64,000 bases of DNA from JAFNAG01 sp963824985. Its GTDB lineage: Bacteria; Acidobacteriota; UBA6911. The translations under genes were made by a program, and so were the position numbers. The notes under the pieces were generated by a model. It was not told where the DNA came from, did no database searches, and saw only the letters and a list, made by a program, of their open reading frames with translations. The stretch is taken from NCBI GenBank assembly GCA_963824985.1, contig CAWGRQ010000013.1, forward strand, positions 1-64,000, in the 5' to 3' direction. The stretch's first letter is position 1. Every line of letters begins with the position of its first letter. Of the stretch, positions 1-9,067 are shown in pieces.

Positions 1-61
1 TTGTTCATTCCAGTATGCTGAGAGTTGTCGAAAAACTCAGGGACTGGAGGAAAACAACGCC

Positions 62-1623
62 ATGCAGGAATTTATACGCCAACATTCAGATTCTGTCATT
101 GGAGTAATCAACGGTTTTGATCGCCTGCGTTTCCGGGGAACCCTCCGGCTCCTGGCTAACGTGGCGGGAGCTGAGTAGTTTCCTGAACTATGCGGGCGTG
201 CTGCTCAAGGATGCGGGAACGTGGATGCTGGAACAAACCGAGCGAGTTAAGAAGGCATCATTGAAAATGGCAGATGACGCCGGTCGGCCTGTGCAATATG
301 TCAATGACCCCTCGGCTCGCAAGGAGGAGATTGGCCGTAAGATTGGACAGAAGGATGGGATCCGACAGGGATTGGTTTGTGTTCTGACGGCGGTGGAGCC
401 TTGCTGCAGCTTTGATGTTCAAAGGAACCGAGAGAAAAAGAAGCTCGAACTGGTAAGCCGTAGCGCAAATGCCTGCACTTGTACCATTATTTTCTACATC
501 CGCAGTGGGGACTGATGCATATGCGTTTGCAGACCTGGTTCCCATTCAACCTGTGGTGTTGTATGAATGGGCGAGAATGGCTTGCCAGGCAATTAGATCA
601 GCACGACATTGGATATCAGAAACGAGAAAACTGTCTTGTCGCCGTGGAGGACGTAGAGCGGGTCCAGGCACTGGCCGATGCCCAACTGCAGACAGACTGG
701 ACGAAGATGCTCAATGCCGTTTCCCTTCAGGTGCATCCGATCCAACCGACGATGTTTGCCGATTACCCGATGAAGTATTACTGGTCCTGCCAAGACAGCG
801 AATGGGCCAGCGACATCCTGTTCCGAAGCCCACAAGCGCTCGCGCGACTTTATCCGCACTTGATTCGGCATGGAATGCAGAACCTAAGTTGTGAGCAGGT
901 CATGCGTTTCTTAGGTCGAAAAGCGCCGACCGTCGGCGGGCGCTACGGGACCTTTGCCGGAGAAGTGGTCAGCGATTTGAAAGAGCGGCCGGAGGGGATC
1001 CGATTGAAGCATTGCGTCAACGGCAACTCGGTCAAAATATACGACAAGCAGGGGAGTGTCCTGCGCATCGAGACCACAATCATCCAGCCGCGGGACTTCA
1101 AAGTATATCGTGGGACCGAGACGCAGCCGGAAGTCAACAAGTGGCAGAGGATGCGCAAGGGCGTGGCGGATCTCCCTCGGCGTGCGGCGGTGTCGCAGGC
1201 CAGCAATGAAAGGTACGCCGCAGCTTGGCCTCTGCGTATTGCAGCAAACCCCTGAAAGATTTAACCAAGGGCGTGTGTCGACGAAAGCAGGAGGCCAACC
1301 GATCCGTCAGGGCGTTAAATCCGCTCGGAGCCGAAGACGCCGCTTTGCTCGAGACGGTGAATCGTGGCGAATTCGCAATAAACGGATTTCGTAACCGCGA
1401 CCTGCGCAAACATCTGTACCCCAAAACCACTACCGACAAGAAAGAGCAACGAAAGAGGAGCGCCGCTGTAACCCGCAAACTGCGTATGTTACGCGCGCAC
1501 GGGCTGATCAAAAAAGTCCCGAAAACACATCGCTATGTGTTGACAGTACAGGGCTTCGAGATCATTACGACGCTAATGGCGGCTCGTTCCGCAGATGTAC
1601 GAAAATTGCTGAGCGCCGCCTGA
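62..1623 (+). pseudogene. Frameshifted remnant of a ~500-residue multicopy-type protein of unknown function
   Basis: Four stretches in different frames join into one recognisable protein. ATG 62, preceded by a GGAGG, gives MQEFIRQHSDSVIGVINGFD and hits a stop near 176. The product continues in another frame to about 465 (LSSFLNYAGVLLKDAGTW, GIRQGLVCVLTAVEPC), in a third to about 1220 (YHYFLHPQWGLMHMRLQTW, VVSDLKERPEGIRLKHCVN, YDKQGSVLRIETTI), and in a fourth to 1623 (RALNPLGAEDAALLETVNRG, RAHGLIKKVPKTHRY). I recall this as a family often found in several copies in environmental bacterial genomes and possibly transposon-associated, but I do not know its function. At least three indels separate the pieces, while residues between them look well conserved. 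Recent inactivation or sequence error are both possible. Confidence 0.75.
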
Positions 1624-1658
1624 AATCTTCTCACGCTGAGAAGAAATGAGCAGATTGT

Positions 1659-1805
1659 GGCACGGATGGCACGGATTCATATGCATGGAGCCTGCGCGTA
1701 AGGAGGCGCACCAAATGATGGCGTCGTTTTTGCCCGTACTCCTGGAGGCTGGCAAAAAAGGCCGCCTTTTGGCAGCGCCTGCTAAAAATCCGTGAAATCC
1801 GTGGC
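1659..1805 (-). repeat. R1 repeat, copy A (miniature inverted-repeat element)
   Basis: This 147-bp element reads on the minus strand from GCCACGGATTTCACGG to ATCCGTGCC. Its interior is shared with the copies at 5056 and 25080, including the AGCCTCCAGGAGT-like and TTACGCGCA-like blocks. The ends are inverted repeats. Its minus-strand left end overlaps the 3' end of pcm and provides that gene's last codons and stop. No coding capacity is evident. Confidence 0.75.
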
Positions 1806-2609
1806 TTGATTTTTTGAATCGCGCCCAAGCGAATAGCATTGGCGGCTCTCGCGCCTCGAACCCTGAGCGCGGCCCGTCATCGGGACGAAGCGGACGGGGA
1901 TGGTGGATCGGCGGCTGATCCCCTGCTCATTTTTTTCGACCAGGATGAGGTCCTGCTCCACACTGCCGACCGGAATAATCATGAAGCCGCCGGGTTTGAG
2001 TTGATCGATAAGTGGCGGCGGGATGTGATCGGGTGCGGCGGTTACTATGATGCGGTCAAAAGGCGCCGCGTCCGGCCATCCCAGGTACCCGTCTCGGATT
2101 CGGATCATGATCCGGTATCCGAGAGAATGCAACGTCGAACGGGCCAAGGCTTCGAGTTCAGGCAGGATTTCGATCGTGTAAACCTCAGGGACAAGTTCGG
2201 CCAGGACGGCCGCCTGGTACCCGGAACCGGTTCCGATCTCCAGCACACGCTCGCCACCCCGCAATCGGAGCGCCTGCGTCATGTAGGCCACGATATACGG
2301 TTGGGAAATCGTCTGCCCGAGCATGAGGGGAAGGGGATTGTCATCATAGGCCGAATCGGCCAGGCTGGAGGGGACGAATCGGTGGCGCGGCACTTTGCGC
2401 ATTGGACAAGGACTCGCGGGTCCTTGATATCCCGGTTCTCCAGCTGTTCGCTGAACCATCCGTTCGCGCTCCGCTGGAATCGGATTGCTCCTGTCGGGAG
2501 TCGAGGCTCGCTGGGTCTTGCGCCGCGACTGAGCTGCATGGGGGACACGCATCCGTGCAGGCTTGAATGCCAGGAGCACTCCGAGGAACGGAAGGTCAGG
2601 CCTGTGCAT
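1782..2609 (-). CDS. pcm: Protein-L-isoaspartate O-methyltransferase, with two compensating indels
   Basis: The enzyme uses S-adenosylmethionine to methylate isoaspartyl residues in damaged proteins. Visible are MRKVPRHRFVP, the DNPLPLMLGQTISQPYIVAY region, the SAM motif VLEIGTGSGYQAAVLAEL and the C-terminal FDRIIVTAA and LIDQLKPGGFMIIPVG. Start 2609 has a GGAGAGAG upstream and gives a longer N-terminus than cytosolic forms; a start near 2455 is possible. Between about 2455 and 2405 the expected SEQLENRDIKDPRVL lies one frame off. An extra base just after the MV codons and a missing base before MRKVP would restore it. The final residues (about KNQATDFTDF) are encoded by repeat R1 copy A. Confidence 0.75.
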   Translation of the reverse strand: MHRPDLPFLGVLLAFKPARMRVPHAAQSRRKTQRASTPDRSNPIPAERERMVQRTAGEPGYQGPASPCPMRKVPRHRFVPSSLADSAYDDNPLPLMLGQTISQPYIVAYMTQALRLRGGERVLEIGTGSGYQAAVLAELVPEVYTIEILPELEALARSTLHSLGYRIMIRIRDGYLGWPDAAPFDRIIVTAAPDHIPPPLIDQLKPGGFMIIPVGSVEQDLILVEKNEQGISRRSTIPVRFVPMTGRAQGSRRESRQCYSLGRDSKNQATDFTDF

Positions 2610-2706
2610 GGGCTCTCTCCGATCAGGGGCCGGCCGGCAGCCCCTCGCCGTCCGATGCACATTGCAGGGCCCCCGACCGGATGTCCCATTGTGATCGCAG
2701 GTCTTC

Positions 2707-4244
2707 CTAGAAGACCGGATCGGCCAGCTTGGCCAGGATGGCGGCGGAGGCCTTTTCGACATCGGCGTGCAGGGAGTTGCCGTGCGAATCCATCGTGACG
2801 ACGGCAGGGAAGTCTTCAACATCCATATGCCACATCGCTTCGGGAATCCCGAATTCCAGGAAGTGCACATTTTTCACGCTCTTGATGCAGCGGCCATAGT
2901 ACTGGGCGGCGCCACCGATGGCATTGAGATAGACTGCGCCGAATTCCTTGAGTGCCGCCAGTGTTTTGGCGCCCATGCCGCCCTTGCCGATCACGGCGCG
3001 GATTCCGAAACGCTTGATGACCTCCGCCTCGTACGGTTCCTCGCGGATCGAGGTGGTGGGGCCGGCGGCCGTCATTTTCCATCCGCCGTTCTGCTTCAGC
3101 ACCACGGGGCCGCAGTGATACAGAAGCCCGCCCGGAAAGGTCGACGGGCGCTGGATTCTTCATCAGGTGGGCGTGAACCGCGTCCCGGCCGGTATACATG
3201 TCGCCGTTGCAGGAGCACGATGTCGCCGACCTTCAGGCTGCGCGCCGTCCTGCTTCGGAAACCGGGGACTGCAGGACGATCTCCTTGCCGGTCCGGCGGA
3301 AACCCTGGCCTTGGACCATCGGCTTTACCGGAGTGCCCGCATCGCGGTACAGCCAGCGCTTGATGGCGCCGGTCTGGGCGTCGAGAATCACTCCGAGGCG
3401 CCGGAACGCCCAGCAGTCATAAGCGACAGAGACGAAGAATGCAAGCCGGCAGGCGGTTCAGCGCGCCGATCTTGCAGCCGATCAGGGTCGAGCTCGCCGC
3501 CGAATCCCATCGCGCCGATTCCAAGGGTGTTGGCGACGTGACATGATGTAGTCTTCCATCGCGGCCAGCTTGGGTTCCGGATTCGTATCATCCGGAGAGA
3601 CGAAACAGCTGTTCCTTGGCGTGCTGGTATCCTGAGGTGTGCGATCGCCGCCGATGCACACGCCGATGGCCCCCGGAGCGCAGCCGTGACCCTGAGCCTG
3701 CCAGACCGCGTGCAGGATGCATTTGCGCACCCCATCCAGGGTTCGGTCGGCCCTCCCGAGATGGGGCAGGTCGCAGGGGACGGAATACTGGATGTTCTTG
3801 TTTTCGCATCCGCCGCCTTTCAAGCAGCAGCTTGACTTCGATCTCCGCCGGCGTTCTCCCACTGCTCCCAATGCAGACTGGGGATCCCGGTCCCAGATTG
3901 TTGCCGCTGTTCTTGCCGGTTATGGAGTCGACCGAATTCGGCCGCAGTTTGCCCCGGCGGGTTGCCTCGGCAAGCGCCGCCAAAATCTTTTCCTTCATCA
4001 CCAGCTGATTTGTCCCCATCGGGGTGCGAATCTCCAACGTCGGCAGCCCCGTATCCTGGCAGATCGGCCCGCCATCGGCCAGCGCCATGTCGACATTGAC
4101 CGCCATGACCTCCAGCGCAGATGCGGCCTGGCTCCCCGCTACCTCGGCGGCCAGGGCATCTCCCATCCGGCGGCGGACATCGGGGGGCAGGTTGGTTGAA
4201 GTCTGGGTGATCAACTCCAGCATGCTTTGCTCAAGCTGTTCCAT
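2707..4244 (-). pseudogene. Class I fumarate hydratase (fused alpha-beta form), multiply frameshifted
   Basis: Class I fumarases are oxygen-sensitive [4Fe-4S] enzymes that interconvert fumarate and malate. ATG 4244 starts MEQLEQSMLELITQTSTNL and the first part includes ICQDTGLPT and ITGKNSGNNLGPGSPV. The rest is spread over all three minus frames: KGGGCENKNIQYS, LDGVRKCILHAVWQAQGHG, IGVCIGGDR, SGYQHAKEQLFR, ANTLGIGAMGFGG, MYTGRDAVHAHLMKN, then VIGKGGMGAKTLAALKEFGA to stop 2707. At least seven indels are needed. Because the residues between shifts remain canonical, sequence error or very recent decay fits better than an old pseudogene. It lies just upstream of pcm on the same strand. Confidence 0.8.
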
Positions 4245-4456
4245 AAAATTTAAACCTCGTGTAGAAGATCTGCGGCCATGATTGCTCGAAAATTTGCAAT
4301 CCCCTTCAGGAAGTGCATTATATCACCGGATTTGGCGTCGGAAGCGGATCTGTTCGGGTGGACGTCAGAGTTTGCGGCATGTGCAAGTCATGTTATTCTT
4401 GTATCAAGGTAGGTGAAGGGGGGCTCAGGCCAGGAAGTTCGGGGGAGGGTCGGGAC

Positions 4457-4816
4457 ATGTTTTTTTCGCTGGACACATGGCTGATGCCGGCGATCGCTGC
4501 TGCGTCTTCGTCTTATCTGGTTTCACTCGGCTGGGAGCGGTTCCGTACCTCCACGGCGCCGAGCCGCCTGATGTCCGCGTTTCTTGCCGCGCTCAGTTTC
4601 GTTATGGGCGCCGTGTCCGCTTATTATCGCTTCGTGTGGATGGCGGCCGGGGCGGAAAACAACGTCATTGTGATGTTTGTCGTCGGCGCCTCCACCACCT
4701 ATTTCTGGCTGCGCCTGCGCAAATATTTTTTCGCGACCGCATTTGATCCCGGGGGCAGATCCCGGGCGCCTGAATCGCGCCAAGTGAGAGAACGTTCGTT
4801 GTGTGCGCGTGAGTGA
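4457..4816 (+). CDS. Small three-TM membrane protein, function unknown
   Basis: From ATG 4457 (GGGAG about 10 bases upstream) the product is about 119 residues with three hydrophobic segments: around residues 5-20 (TWLMPAIAAASSSYLVSL), 34-54 (LMSAFLAALSFVMGAVSAYY) and 60-77 (NNVIVMFVVGASTTYFWL). A basic, Arg-rich tail follows. I do not recognise a family. An upstream in-frame ATG at 4313 would add 48 Cys-containing residues that do not look coding. It stands alone between the divergent fumarase gene and a repeat-rich gap. Confidence 0.55.
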   Translation: MFFSLDTWLMPAIAAASSSYLVSLGWERFRTSTAPSRLMSAFLAALSFVMGAVSAYYRFVWMAAGAENNVIVMFVVGASTTYFWLRLRKYFFATAFDPGGRSRAPESRQVRERSLCARE

Positions 4817-5055
4817 AAAAAGGTGGTGTGCGGGATGCTGGGAGGCATGCGGTCCCCTCACCCGTGTTTTTCAAGAAACCGAGCGCTTCTCCGCCTGAGA
4901 CTCAGCGTCCCGCACATAAGCAGGTAGAAGGGAGTAGTACCTCCCATTCTATGCGGCTAATTTCTCCTGATACATTCCTGCATATCGGTTTCATGAAAAA
5001 AAACCTTAGCTTCTTTTGAAACTGTTCAGCCCTGTCGTCAGAGACCGAAAAAAAA

Positions 5056-5209
5056 CGCCACGGATTTCACGGATTCCACAGATTTTATGAAGGACCCACC
5101 AAAAGGCCATGTTTCTTGCACTCCCAGGAGGCAGGCAAAGACCACGACATCATCTTGGGCGCCTCGTTACGCGCATGCCCCATGCATTTGAATTCGTGGA
5201 ATCCGTGGC
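5056..5209 (+). repeat. R1 repeat, copy B
   Basis: This 154-bp element has ends GCCACGGATTTCACGGAT and GGAATCCGTGGC, which are inverted copies of each other. Its interior aligns by eye with copies A and C through CAGGAGGCAGGCAAAGAC, ACATCATCTTGGGCGCC and TTACGCGCATG. It is the same length as copy C. Copy 1 of family R2 follows after 13 bases. Confidence 0.75.
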
Positions 5210-5222
5210 TGCTTTTGAAGGG

Positions 5223-5363
5223 GCTAAACAATTGCATCTGTTTAGCCGATGCTGAACGGCAGAACGCGAAGCGCTGCGCCCACGGCTGTTGCTCAGTGTC
5301 GATCTTTGCGCCTTTGCGCCCTTGGGTCTTTGCGTTTTGCTTCTTCATCCATTTGATTTTAGC
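5223..5363 (-). repeat. R2 repeat, copy 1
   Basis: This 141-bp element is the reverse complement of most of the element at 18136-18420. Shared blocks are AATGGATGAAGAAGCAAAAC, CGCAAAGACnCAAGGGCGCA, ACTGAGCAAC, GGGCGCAGCGCTTCGCG and GTTCAGCATCGGCTAAACAG. It is bounded by GCTAAA/TTTAGC-like ends and holds no reading frame worth calling. Confidence 0.7.
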
Positions 5364-5725
5364 TTCTTTTATATGTTTTCCTTCCAATCCCCGTGATTTA
5401 TACGTGTTTAGTCTGCCTTATTCATAAATATGGTATCGCAATACATCCGTGACACGGAAGAACCCGGAAGAGCAGAGACTGGTCCGGTGTGCAGTGCTTT
5501 TGCCGAACTCTGGAAGATATATACTGGTATAGTGCACACTTTCTGACGTACACTTGCAATGATCGGGGAATGTAGGGATGAAACAAGGGGAAGGCGCGCC
5601 TGTACCCGGGGGATTTGCCCGCGCTCTGGCGATGGCGGCTCCGTCAGGCGGACTATGTGATGTGTCGCCTTGAAATCCGATCACCAATAATGGAAATTGA
5701 CGAATATATAGAAAGGATATAACTC
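5364..5725. other. Intergenic stretch with no recognisable gene
   Basis: This 362-bp stretch lies between R2 copy 1 and the coiled-coil protein gene. It is locally AT-rich around 5400-5440 and 5515-5535 (GATATATACTGGTATAGTG), which could include a promoter, but I see no convincing -35/-10 pair. GAAAGGATATAACTC just before 5726 serves as a weak ribosome binding site for the next gene. Confidence 0.5.
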
Positions 5726-5998
5726 ATGCCCGGTGAACGACAAAGGATATTGGAACTGGCCCTGGAATCCCTGGAACGCCAGAAGCAGCAGCTCGATGAA
5801 GAGATTGCCACCCTGACCCGCGAATTGCGGAGAGGCGCCGGAGCCAGGAGACCGCCGGCAGCCGAGGCGCGCATCGGCGCAAAAACGGCTGCCCGGAAGA
5901 AGGGCCCACGTTTTACCCCGGAGGAGAGAGCGCGCCGCGCCGCACGGATGAAAGCCTATTGGGCGAAATGGAGAAAGGATAAGGCGCGCTCGAAATAG
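5726..5998 (+). CDS. Short coiled-coil protein with basic Lys/Arg/Ala-rich tail
   Basis: The 90-residue product starts with an amphipathic coiled-coil helix (about residues 4-36, LELALESLERQKQQLDEEIA). A low-complexity Arg/Pro/Ala linker follows, then a very basic tail with FTPEERARRAARMKAYWAKW. The tail resembles small Acidobacteria proteins in which a basic R/K-x-x-WA(K)W motif may contact nucleic acid, but I cannot name a family. A nucleic-acid binding role is inference from charge only. Confidence 0.55.
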   Translation: MPGERQRILELALESLERQKQQLDEEIATLTRELRRGAGARRPPAAEARIGAKTAARKKGPRFTPEERARRAARMKAYWAKWRKDKARSK

Positions 5999-6069
5999 GA
6001 TATCTCATCTGCGCGATTGTGCAGGCGCAGTATCCCCACACCCGGTTATTCATGTGGCGAGGTGTTCCT

Positions 6070-6636
6070 ATGCGCGCGCGCACTTGGATCGGTATGGTCG
6101 TTGTGCCGGCCTTGCTGGTGGTTTCGGCAGGTATCTGGCTGCACACCCACACGACCCGGTACGACGACATCATCAGTGAGACATCGGCGCGGTACCGGAT
6201 CGACTTTGATCTGGCGAAGGCGCTCATTTATGAAGAGAGCTGGTTCCGCGCCGGCAGCCGTGGAACCGCGGGTGAGCTCGGCCTCATGCAGGTGACCATG
6301 GGGGCGGCCACCGATTATTCCTCCCGGAGCGGCTTTCCCCCCTTAACGGAGGCCCGGCTGCTCGAACCAGAACTCAATGTTGAAGTCGGCTGTTGGTACC
6401 TGCGCAAGTCGCTGGATCGATATCGGGACTCGCCCGCCCCAATCATGTTTGCCCTGCTGCGTTACAATGCCGGAGAAATTCATGCGGATCGATGGCTGCG
6501 CGCCGTGACGGCGCAGCCGGACCCGTCGGGGATGTCAGGTGAGGAATACTTTCTTTCGTTTGTGGATTTTCCGGCGACCCGTGATTATGTGCGCCGCATC
6601 CTGCAGCGCTCCAGGCGCCGGAGTTACTGGATTTGA
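6070..6636 (+). CDS. Lytic transglycosylase (SLT domain), membrane-anchored
   Basis: This enzyme would cleave the MurNAc-GlcNAc bond of peptidoglycan. Start ATG 6070 (GAGGTG upstream; 6052 also in frame) gives about 188 residues. An N-terminal signal anchor (IGMVVVPALLVVSAGIWL, about residues 6-23) precedes an SLT fold. Visible SLT motifs are YEESWFRAGSRGTAGELGLM, with the catalytic Glu in the ES pair, followed by QVT, then LNVEVGCWYLRKSLDRY and ALLRYNAGE. FPATRDYVRRIL is the usual C-terminal signature of Slt-type enzymes. The gene is followed by a near-perfect palindrome. Confidence 0.85.
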   Translation: MRARTWIGMVVVPALLVVSAGIWLHTHTTRYDDIISETSARYRIDFDLAKALIYEESWFRAGSRGTAGELGLMQVTMGAATDYSSRSGFPPLTEARLLEPELNVEVGCWYLRKSLDRYRDSPAPIMFALLRYNAGEIHADRWLRAVTAQPDPSGMSGEEYFLSFVDFPATRDYVRRILQRSRRRSYWI

Positions 6637-6640
6637 ACCG

Positions 6641-6677
6641 GCAGCAGCGGTTGACGCCTGGCGTCAACCGCCGCTGC
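6641..6677. terminator. Near-perfect 37-bp palindrome between convergent genes
   Basis: Left arm 6641-6658 pairs with right arm 6660-6677, with one mismatch in 18 bp. The inner 12 bp are perfect (GCGGTTGACGCC against its complement). It starts five bases after the transglycosylase stop and lies before the end of the convergent secreted-protein gene. No T-tract follows on either strand, so a terminator role is inferred from position only. Confidence 0.5.
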
Positions 6678-6729
6678 CGCATCCATGTTCGTGGTTCCGC
6701 CGACTGCCATCCGGCTGCCGGCTGTCGAT

Positions 6730-7203
6730 TTACTTCTTGTCGTAAACCTGTTTCCGGACTGTCTCGGTGCCATCCTGGCCAACCCGGGCAGTGGCAACGG
6801 TCAGAGTCTTGCCGTCCTCAGACAGGGTGTACGATACCTTTAAAGGTGTTTCACCGCCCCGACCGGGCTGGGTTCCCGTAATAGACACGGCACTGCCGCT
6901 GAGAACCGCCTTGTACTTGGTATCGCCCATCTGGTTGGTGATGGTGTGGTCGGCACCGTCCATGATGTACTTGGTTTCCATGGCATTCCCGCCCATGGTC
7001 CGGGTGATGACCATTTCATTGCCAGTCTGCTTGATCGTCATATCCGAGGCACCACCGCCACCGCGAGCGCCACCACCGCCGCCACCCCGGGCTGCGTCGC
7101 TCTTTTCTGCATTCAGTGCCCACGTGCCGCTAAAGTCGACGCCTGCCATGACGATGGCAGACAGACCGAGCACGATTACTAACATCAAAATCGCTTTCTT
7201 CAT
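6730..7203 (-). CDS. Secreted glycine-rich protein of unknown function
   Basis: Start 7203 is fixed by AAAGGAG eight bases upstream and gives MKKAILMLVIVLGLSAIVMA, a typical signal peptide, with cleavage likely before GVDFSGTW. The mature part opens with VDFSGTWALNAEKSD, followed by a polyglycine stretch (about residues 40-53). It then has alternating beta-like segments (MTIKQTGNEMVITR, TKYIMDGADHTITNQ, YTLSEDGKTLTV). This layout is common in Acidobacteria and other soil bacteria, where such short proteins are annotated as hypothetical or lipocalin-like. The function is unknown. Confidence 0.65.
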   Translation of the reverse strand: MKKAILMLVIVLGLSAIVMAGVDFSGTWALNAEKSDAARGGGGGGARGGGGASDMTIKQTGNEMVITRTMGGNAMETKYIMDGADHTITNQMGDTKYKAVLSGSAVSITGTQPGRGGETPLKVSYTLSEDGKTLTVATARVGQDGTETVRKQVYDKK

Positions 7204-7376
7204 AGTTTCTCCTTTTGTGAAGTTTAGGGGACCGAAAGGTCTGAACAAGCAAATCTCTTTTGTAATCTAATAGTTATGTTCCAACACACCTGTGCCGGAC
7301 CGCTCGTAGGTGGACCATCATCCCGACCGCCAGACAAGTGACGCACAGAGTAATACGCCGGCCGGGTGGCAATATT

Positions 7377-8102
7377 TCACGGTTTCTCAATCGCCCCCAG
7401 AGCCGAAACGATATCAGCCACGATTTTATCTGCCGCCAGAGCCGGATCCGGCGCCTGCAAGATCGGTCTGCCGACCACGAGATACCCGGCGCCCGCGCGT
7501 ATGGCATCACGTGGAGTTGCCGTGCGTGCCTGGTCCTGGGAGGCTGCGCTGCCGGGTCGGATTCCGGGAATAACGAATTCCATGGAATTTCCGAATCTCG
7601 CATGCAGGTGGGGGAGTTCGTGCGCCGATGCCACCAGACCGTGGATGCCGGCCTGGCCCGCACCCTCCGCCAAACGCATGACCCAGCTTGTGATCGGGTC
7701 CCGAATGCCGATACTGAGGGCGTCTTCCTGCGTCAGGCTGGTAAGCGCGGTTACAGCGAGGAGCAGGGGGGGCGACGATGCCGACTGGGACGCCTCCAGA
7801 GCCGCTTCGAGCATCTTCCGGCCGCCGGCAGCATGTAAGGTGAGCATGCTGACCCCCAGCCGGCAGGCCGAGCGCACCGCGCCGGCCACCGTGTTGGGGA
7901 TGTCATGGAGCTTCAGGTCGAGGAATATTTTCACTCCGCGCGTGCCGATCTCCCGCACCAGGTCTGGACCCTCCCGCACGAAAATCTCGAGTCCCAGTTT
8001 GAAACAGCCGACGTGTCCGGCCAGCCGGTCTACGGCCGCCAGAGCCGCGGCACGGTCCGGCACATCGACCGCGACAATCAGTCGTTCGCGTGGCTCCTTC
8101 AT
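7377..8102 (-). CDS. pyrF: Orotidine 5'-phosphate decarboxylase
   Basis: It catalyses the last step of de novo UMP synthesis, decarboxylation of OMP. The 241-residue length fits the short bacterial form. It has LIVAVDVPDR at the N-terminus, the active-site FLDLKLHDIPNTV (the Asp-Lys-Asp array) and the phosphate-binding VIPGIRPGS and GAGYLVVGRPI motifs at the C-terminus. Its ATG overlaps the pyrD stop by four bases, so it is translationally coupled as the last gene of a pyrK-pyrD-pyrF operon. Confidence 0.93.
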   Translation of the reverse strand: MKEPRERLIVAVDVPDRAAALAAVDRLAGHVGCFKLGLEIFVREGPDLVREIGTRGVKIFLDLKLHDIPNTVAGAVRSACRLGVSMLTLHAAGGRKMLEAALEASQSASSPPLLLAVTALTSLTQEDALSIGIRDPITSWVMRLAEGAGQAGIHGLVASAHELPHLHARFGNSMEFVIPGIRPGSAASQDQARTATPRDAIRAGAGYLVVGRPILQAPDPALAADKIVADIVSALGAIEKP

Positions 8103-9058
8103 ACTTGCAGGCTCCCGATGATCTTGTTGATGTCATTGATCTTGTGAGACCGGCAAAACTGTTCGAGATCGCCGGCGATCTGTTGCGAGACGGCCGGGTG
8201 GTAAAAATTCGCCGTTCCGACCTGGACGGCCCGTGCCCCGGCGATGAGGAATTCGAGCGCATCGGTAGCGTTCGCGATACCCCCGATTCCGATCACGGGT
8301 ATCTTAACCGTCCGGACGGCTTCCCAGACCATGCGCAGGGCGACGGGCTTGATCGCGGGTCCGGAGAGCCCGCCAGTGACAAACCGCAGCCTGGGCCGCC
8401 GGCTGTCGACGCTTACCGCCATCCCCACGAGCGTGTTGATTGCCGATATCGCATCCGCTCCCGCGTCTTCGCAGGCCCGGGCAAAAACTTTGATGTCGGT
8501 GACATTCGGGGAAAGTTTGACCCAGAGCGGAATCCGGGGGGAGGCCTTGCGAGCCCTGGCGGTGATCTTGAAGGTGTCGCGCGGGTCCTTGTTGAAGTGG
8601 AACCCCCCATGCTTCACGTTCGGGCAGGAGATGTTGAGTTCGAGAGCTGCGATTCCCTCATAATCATTGAGGAATCGGATCACTTCGAGGTATTCATCGA
8701 GGCTGAAACCCACCACGTTGACCACGACACGGGTGTCCAGCTTCCGCAGCTCCGGAAGCTTGCGGGTGACAAATTCCTCGGCGCCGATATTCTGCCAGCC
8801 GATCGCATTCAACATGCCGGATGCGGTCTCGTAAATGCGCGGCGGCGGATTCCCTTCGATCGGCTTCATGGAGATTCCTTTAACGACCACTCCGCCGATC
8901 GAGTTCAGATCCATCAGGTGCGCGAATTCAACGCCATAGGCGAAGGTGCCGCTGGCGGTGAGGACGGGATTCTTAAAGCGCACCCCGCCGATGGTCACCC
9001 CCATGTTGGGTGGCTTGCCCGGCTTCGGCCGGACCGGTGATCCGGTTGTCTTTCGCAT
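8099..9058 (-). CDS. pyrD: Dihydroorotate dehydrogenase, class 1B catalytic subunit
   Basis: It oxidises dihydroorotate to orotate on FMN and passes electrons to the PyrK subunit and on to NAD. The 319-residue protein shows FKNPVLTASGTF, GISMKPIEGNPPPR, LNISCPNVKHGG (active-site Cys region), VKLSPNVTDI, GLSGPAIKPVALR and the FMN phosphate site IGIGGIAN followed by GARAVQVGTA. Start 9058 has GAGGAG six bases upstream; the alternative at 9004 lacks this. Pairing with pyrK identifies the B subtype. Confidence 0.93.
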   Translation of the reverse strand: MRKTTGSPVRPKPGKPPNMGVTIGGVRFKNPVLTASGTFAYGVEFAHLMDLNSIGGVVVKGISMKPIEGNPPPRIYETASGMLNAIGWQNIGAEEFVTRKLPELRKLDTRVVVNVVGFSLDEYLEVIRFLNDYEGIAALELNISCPNVKHGGFHFNKDPRDTFKITARARKASPRIPLWVKLSPNVTDIKVFARACEDAGADAISAINTLVGMAVSVDSRRPRLRFVTGGLSGPAIKPVALRMVWEAVRTVKIPVIGIGGIANATDALEFLIAGARAVQVGTANFYHPAVSQQIAGDLEQFCRSHKINDINKIIGSLQV

Positions 9059-9067
9059 ATTTTCTCC

